From Rhodospirillales bacterium (lineage in GTDB: Bacteria; Pseudomonadota; Alphaproteobacteria; Acetobacterales; Acetobacteraceae): a stretch of 6,194 nt of DNA. Location of the stretch: assembly GCA_028866445.1 (NCBI GenBank), contig JAGWIE010000089.1:1-6194 (forward strand). Reading direction: 5' to 3'. Below are positions 5,215 through 6,194 of the stretch, piece after piece. The notes under the pieces are model-generated. The model did not search any database, was not told where the DNA came from, and saw only the letters and a list, made by a program, of their open reading frames with translations. How positions within the stretch are numbered: the stretch's first letter is position 1; each line of letters begins with the position of its first letter. A program made the position numbers and the translations under genes.

Positions 5215-5754
5215 CTATGCCGCACCCGGCTTACCAAACCGGGCGGCCAATGCCGCAAAAGGGCTGGCACTGTGGTCTGTGGCATTATCCGGCAGGGCGG
5301 CGGCAGGTTTGCGCGGATAAGGGTCAAGCGTGAGGGCGAGTTGCTCAGCCAGAGCCGCGCCAAGGTCCAGAATATCGTTCGCATAAGGAATTTCATCGGG
5401 CGAATCGAGGGTTTCCGGGGTGATGTCCTCTTCTATGCCGTCCTCCACCGGAGCATGGCGGAGTGCAGCCTCGGGCACAAAGCGCAAATCAATTGAATCC
5501 CGAATGGTGACTTCAAAAGGTTCGAGCGTCACCACGCATATCTGGGTAACTTTAGCATCCATCCCCAGCGTGGCAGCAATAATGCCTGAACGCTCGTGGT
5601 GGAGCGTAAAGCGGCCGTTCAATTGTGCAATTGCCGGAATGCCAAAACGCTCCGCCAGGGCCGCGCGCTGCGCATCATCCGCGCGCACGGTAAAAACTTG
5701 GCTGTTATCCTTGATTTGGGTGCCCCTGACCGGGTAACTGAGTTCTTCCTGCAT
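5215..5754 (-). CDS. yceD: DUF177/YceD family protein (23S rRNA accumulation)
   Basis: A 179-residue acidic cytosolic protein. Family features are CVVTLEPFE (73-81) and the strongly conserved DLGAALAEQLALTLDPYPRKP (130-150), followed by SPFAALAARF (164-173), a short motif common at the end of alphaproteobacterial members. An acidic stretch lies at 103-121. In studied bacteria and plants, YceD homologues are needed for normal 23S rRNA accumulation, and the constant linkage to rpmF suggests they act with L32; the exact mechanism is not settled. The chosen start gives the expected short N-terminus before the conserved PVRG region. No Shine-Dalgarno sequence precedes it; a -10-like TATATT ends exactly 7 nt before the ATG, suggesting a leaderless transcript. 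It is the first gene of the - strand cluster and diverges from bamE. rpmF starts 93 nt after its end. Confidence 0.92.
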   Translation of the reverse strand: MQEELSYPVRGTQIKDNSQVFTVRADDAQRAALAERFGIPAIAQLNGRFTLHHERSGIIAATLGMDAKVTQICVVTLEPFEVTIRDSIDLRFVPEAALRHAPVEDGIEEDITPETLDSPDEIPYANDILDLGAALAEQLALTLDPYPRKPAAALPDNATDHSASPFAALAARFGKPGAA

Positions 5755-5760
5755 TTATGT

Positions 5761-5789
5761 AATATAGAGCTTGCGCATTGACACGTAAG
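5761..5789 (-). promoter_or_regulatory. Promoter of the DUF177-rpmF-plsX-fabH cluster, predicted leaderless
   Basis: On the - strand TATATT (5766-5761, 5 of 6 to the -10 consensus) is preceded after 17 nt by CTTACG (5789-5784, 3 of 6 to the -35). The expected start, 7 nt after the -10, is base 5754, the A of the DUF177 ATG. The region is shared with the divergent bamE gene, 108 bp away. Confidence 0.5.
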
Positions 5790-5862
5790 CCCCTGCCGTG
5801 AGACCCAAAGGCAGTGAGAGATCGCCGGGAATGCGATTGCTCTATAGTGTAAGGATTGAAGC

Positions 5863-6194
5863 GTGCGCCTGACCAAGCTGCCACAAAGCCTGCTGCTGAC
5901 CGCCCTGCTTGGGGTTTCTGGCTGCGCCGTGTTCTCTGATGCACCGCATTACCGCGGCATTGCGGTGACGCAGAATGAGTTACAGCAGCTCACACCCGGC
6001 GTTTCGCAACAAGCCGACGTGCAGGCGCTGCTGGGTCCGCCGACGTTCGTTGAGCAATATGACCAGAATAACTGGGTTTATGTTTCGCAGATCACCAAAA
6101 TGCGCATCGCCCGCACCGAAGGCGTGAAACACCAGGATGTTGTGGTCGTGACCTTTAATAACGACGGGTCTTTCGAATCCGCGACCCGGAAAAC
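5863..6194 (+). CDS. bamE: Outer membrane assembly lipoprotein BamE (SmpA/OmlA), 5' part
   Basis: BamE is a periplasm-facing lipoprotein of the outer membrane that supports the BAM complex inserting beta-barrel proteins. About 110 codons are present and the frame is open at the window end. It begins with a basic N-terminus (RLTK, 2-5), a hydrophobic stretch (10-18) and the lipobox VSGC, with Cys21 as the predicted lipidated residue. The SmpA/OmlA domain follows from about 37: ELQQLTPGVSQQADVQALLGPP (about 37-58), then the NNWVYVSQ strand and VVVVTFNNDGSF, all typical. The start is a GTG: an in-frame TGA lies two codons upstream, and AAGGA (5851-5855) sits 7 nt before it. It is divergent from the DUF177 gene. 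Confidence 0.92.
   Translation, partial: MRLTKLPQSLLLTALLGVSGCAVFSDAPHYRGIAVTQNELQQLTPGVSQQADVQALLGPPTFVEQYDQNNWVYVSQITKMRIARTEGVKHQDVVVVTFNNDGSFESATRK

Noticed and set aside
4978..5496. Open frame of 172 codons on the + strand across rpmF and the DUF177 gene.
   Set aside because: It is antisense to two firmly identified genes and shows no family features.
5778..5806. Perfect TTGACA on the + strand at 5778-5783, as a possible bamE promoter.
   Set aside because: No -10-like hexamer occurs 15 to 19 nt downstream (the sequence there is agaccc and its shifts).
5843..5855. TATAGT on the + strand at 5843-5848 as a bamE -10 element.
   Set aside because: It has no -35, and a start 7 nt later would cut off the good AAGGA ribosome binding site, so it conflicts with the best start model.

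Overview
The window looks like chromosomal DNA from an alphaproteobacterium, most likely Rhodospirillales/Acetobacteraceae. I base this on the moderately high G+C content, the protein sequences, and above all the gene order: a DUF177/YceD gene followed by rpmF, plsX, fabH, ihfA and a MerR-type regulator, with tRNA-Pro behind them and bamE pointing away on the other side. The lineage is inferred from family resemblance and synteny; no database search was possible.

Right end (5863-6194, + strand): the 5' part of bamE, a lipoprotein of the outer-membrane beta-barrel assembly machine, cut by the window edge. From 5754 down to 1613 everything reads on the - strand. First comes the DUF177/YceD protein (linked to 23S rRNA maturation and L32 in studied relatives), then ribosomal protein L32 (rpmF). 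Next are the phospholipid/fatty-acid genes plsX and fabH, which overlap by 8 nt, and then the IHF alpha subunit and a MerR-family regulator 12 nt apart. tRNA-Pro(GGG) follows. The cluster joins ribosome assembly, acyl-phosphate formation and fatty-acid initiation, that is, growth-linked envelope and translation functions.

Left end (1-1441, - strand): an NADP(H)-type beta-hydroxyacid dehydrogenase of unknown substrate, then a fluoride riboswitch, then the fluoride channel gene crcB (C-terminus beyond the window). The aptamer has all the expected parts: P1, P3, the GGAGU/ACUCC pseudoknot and the CUGAUG core. A second hairpin and a strong ribosome binding site lie between it and the crcB start codon. 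This is a self-contained fluoride-sensing and export unit.

I found no obviously new multi-gene system, mobile element, CRISPR array or phage remnant. The observations most worth checking are two predicted leaderless transcripts (ihfA and the DUF177 gene). In each, a -10-like element ends exactly seven bases before the A of the ATG and no Shine-Dalgarno sequence is present. The layout of the fluoride riboswitch's expression platform is also of interest. No gene-free stretch exceeds 300 bases; the longest, 1442-1612, contains little beyond the dehydrogenase ribosome binding site.
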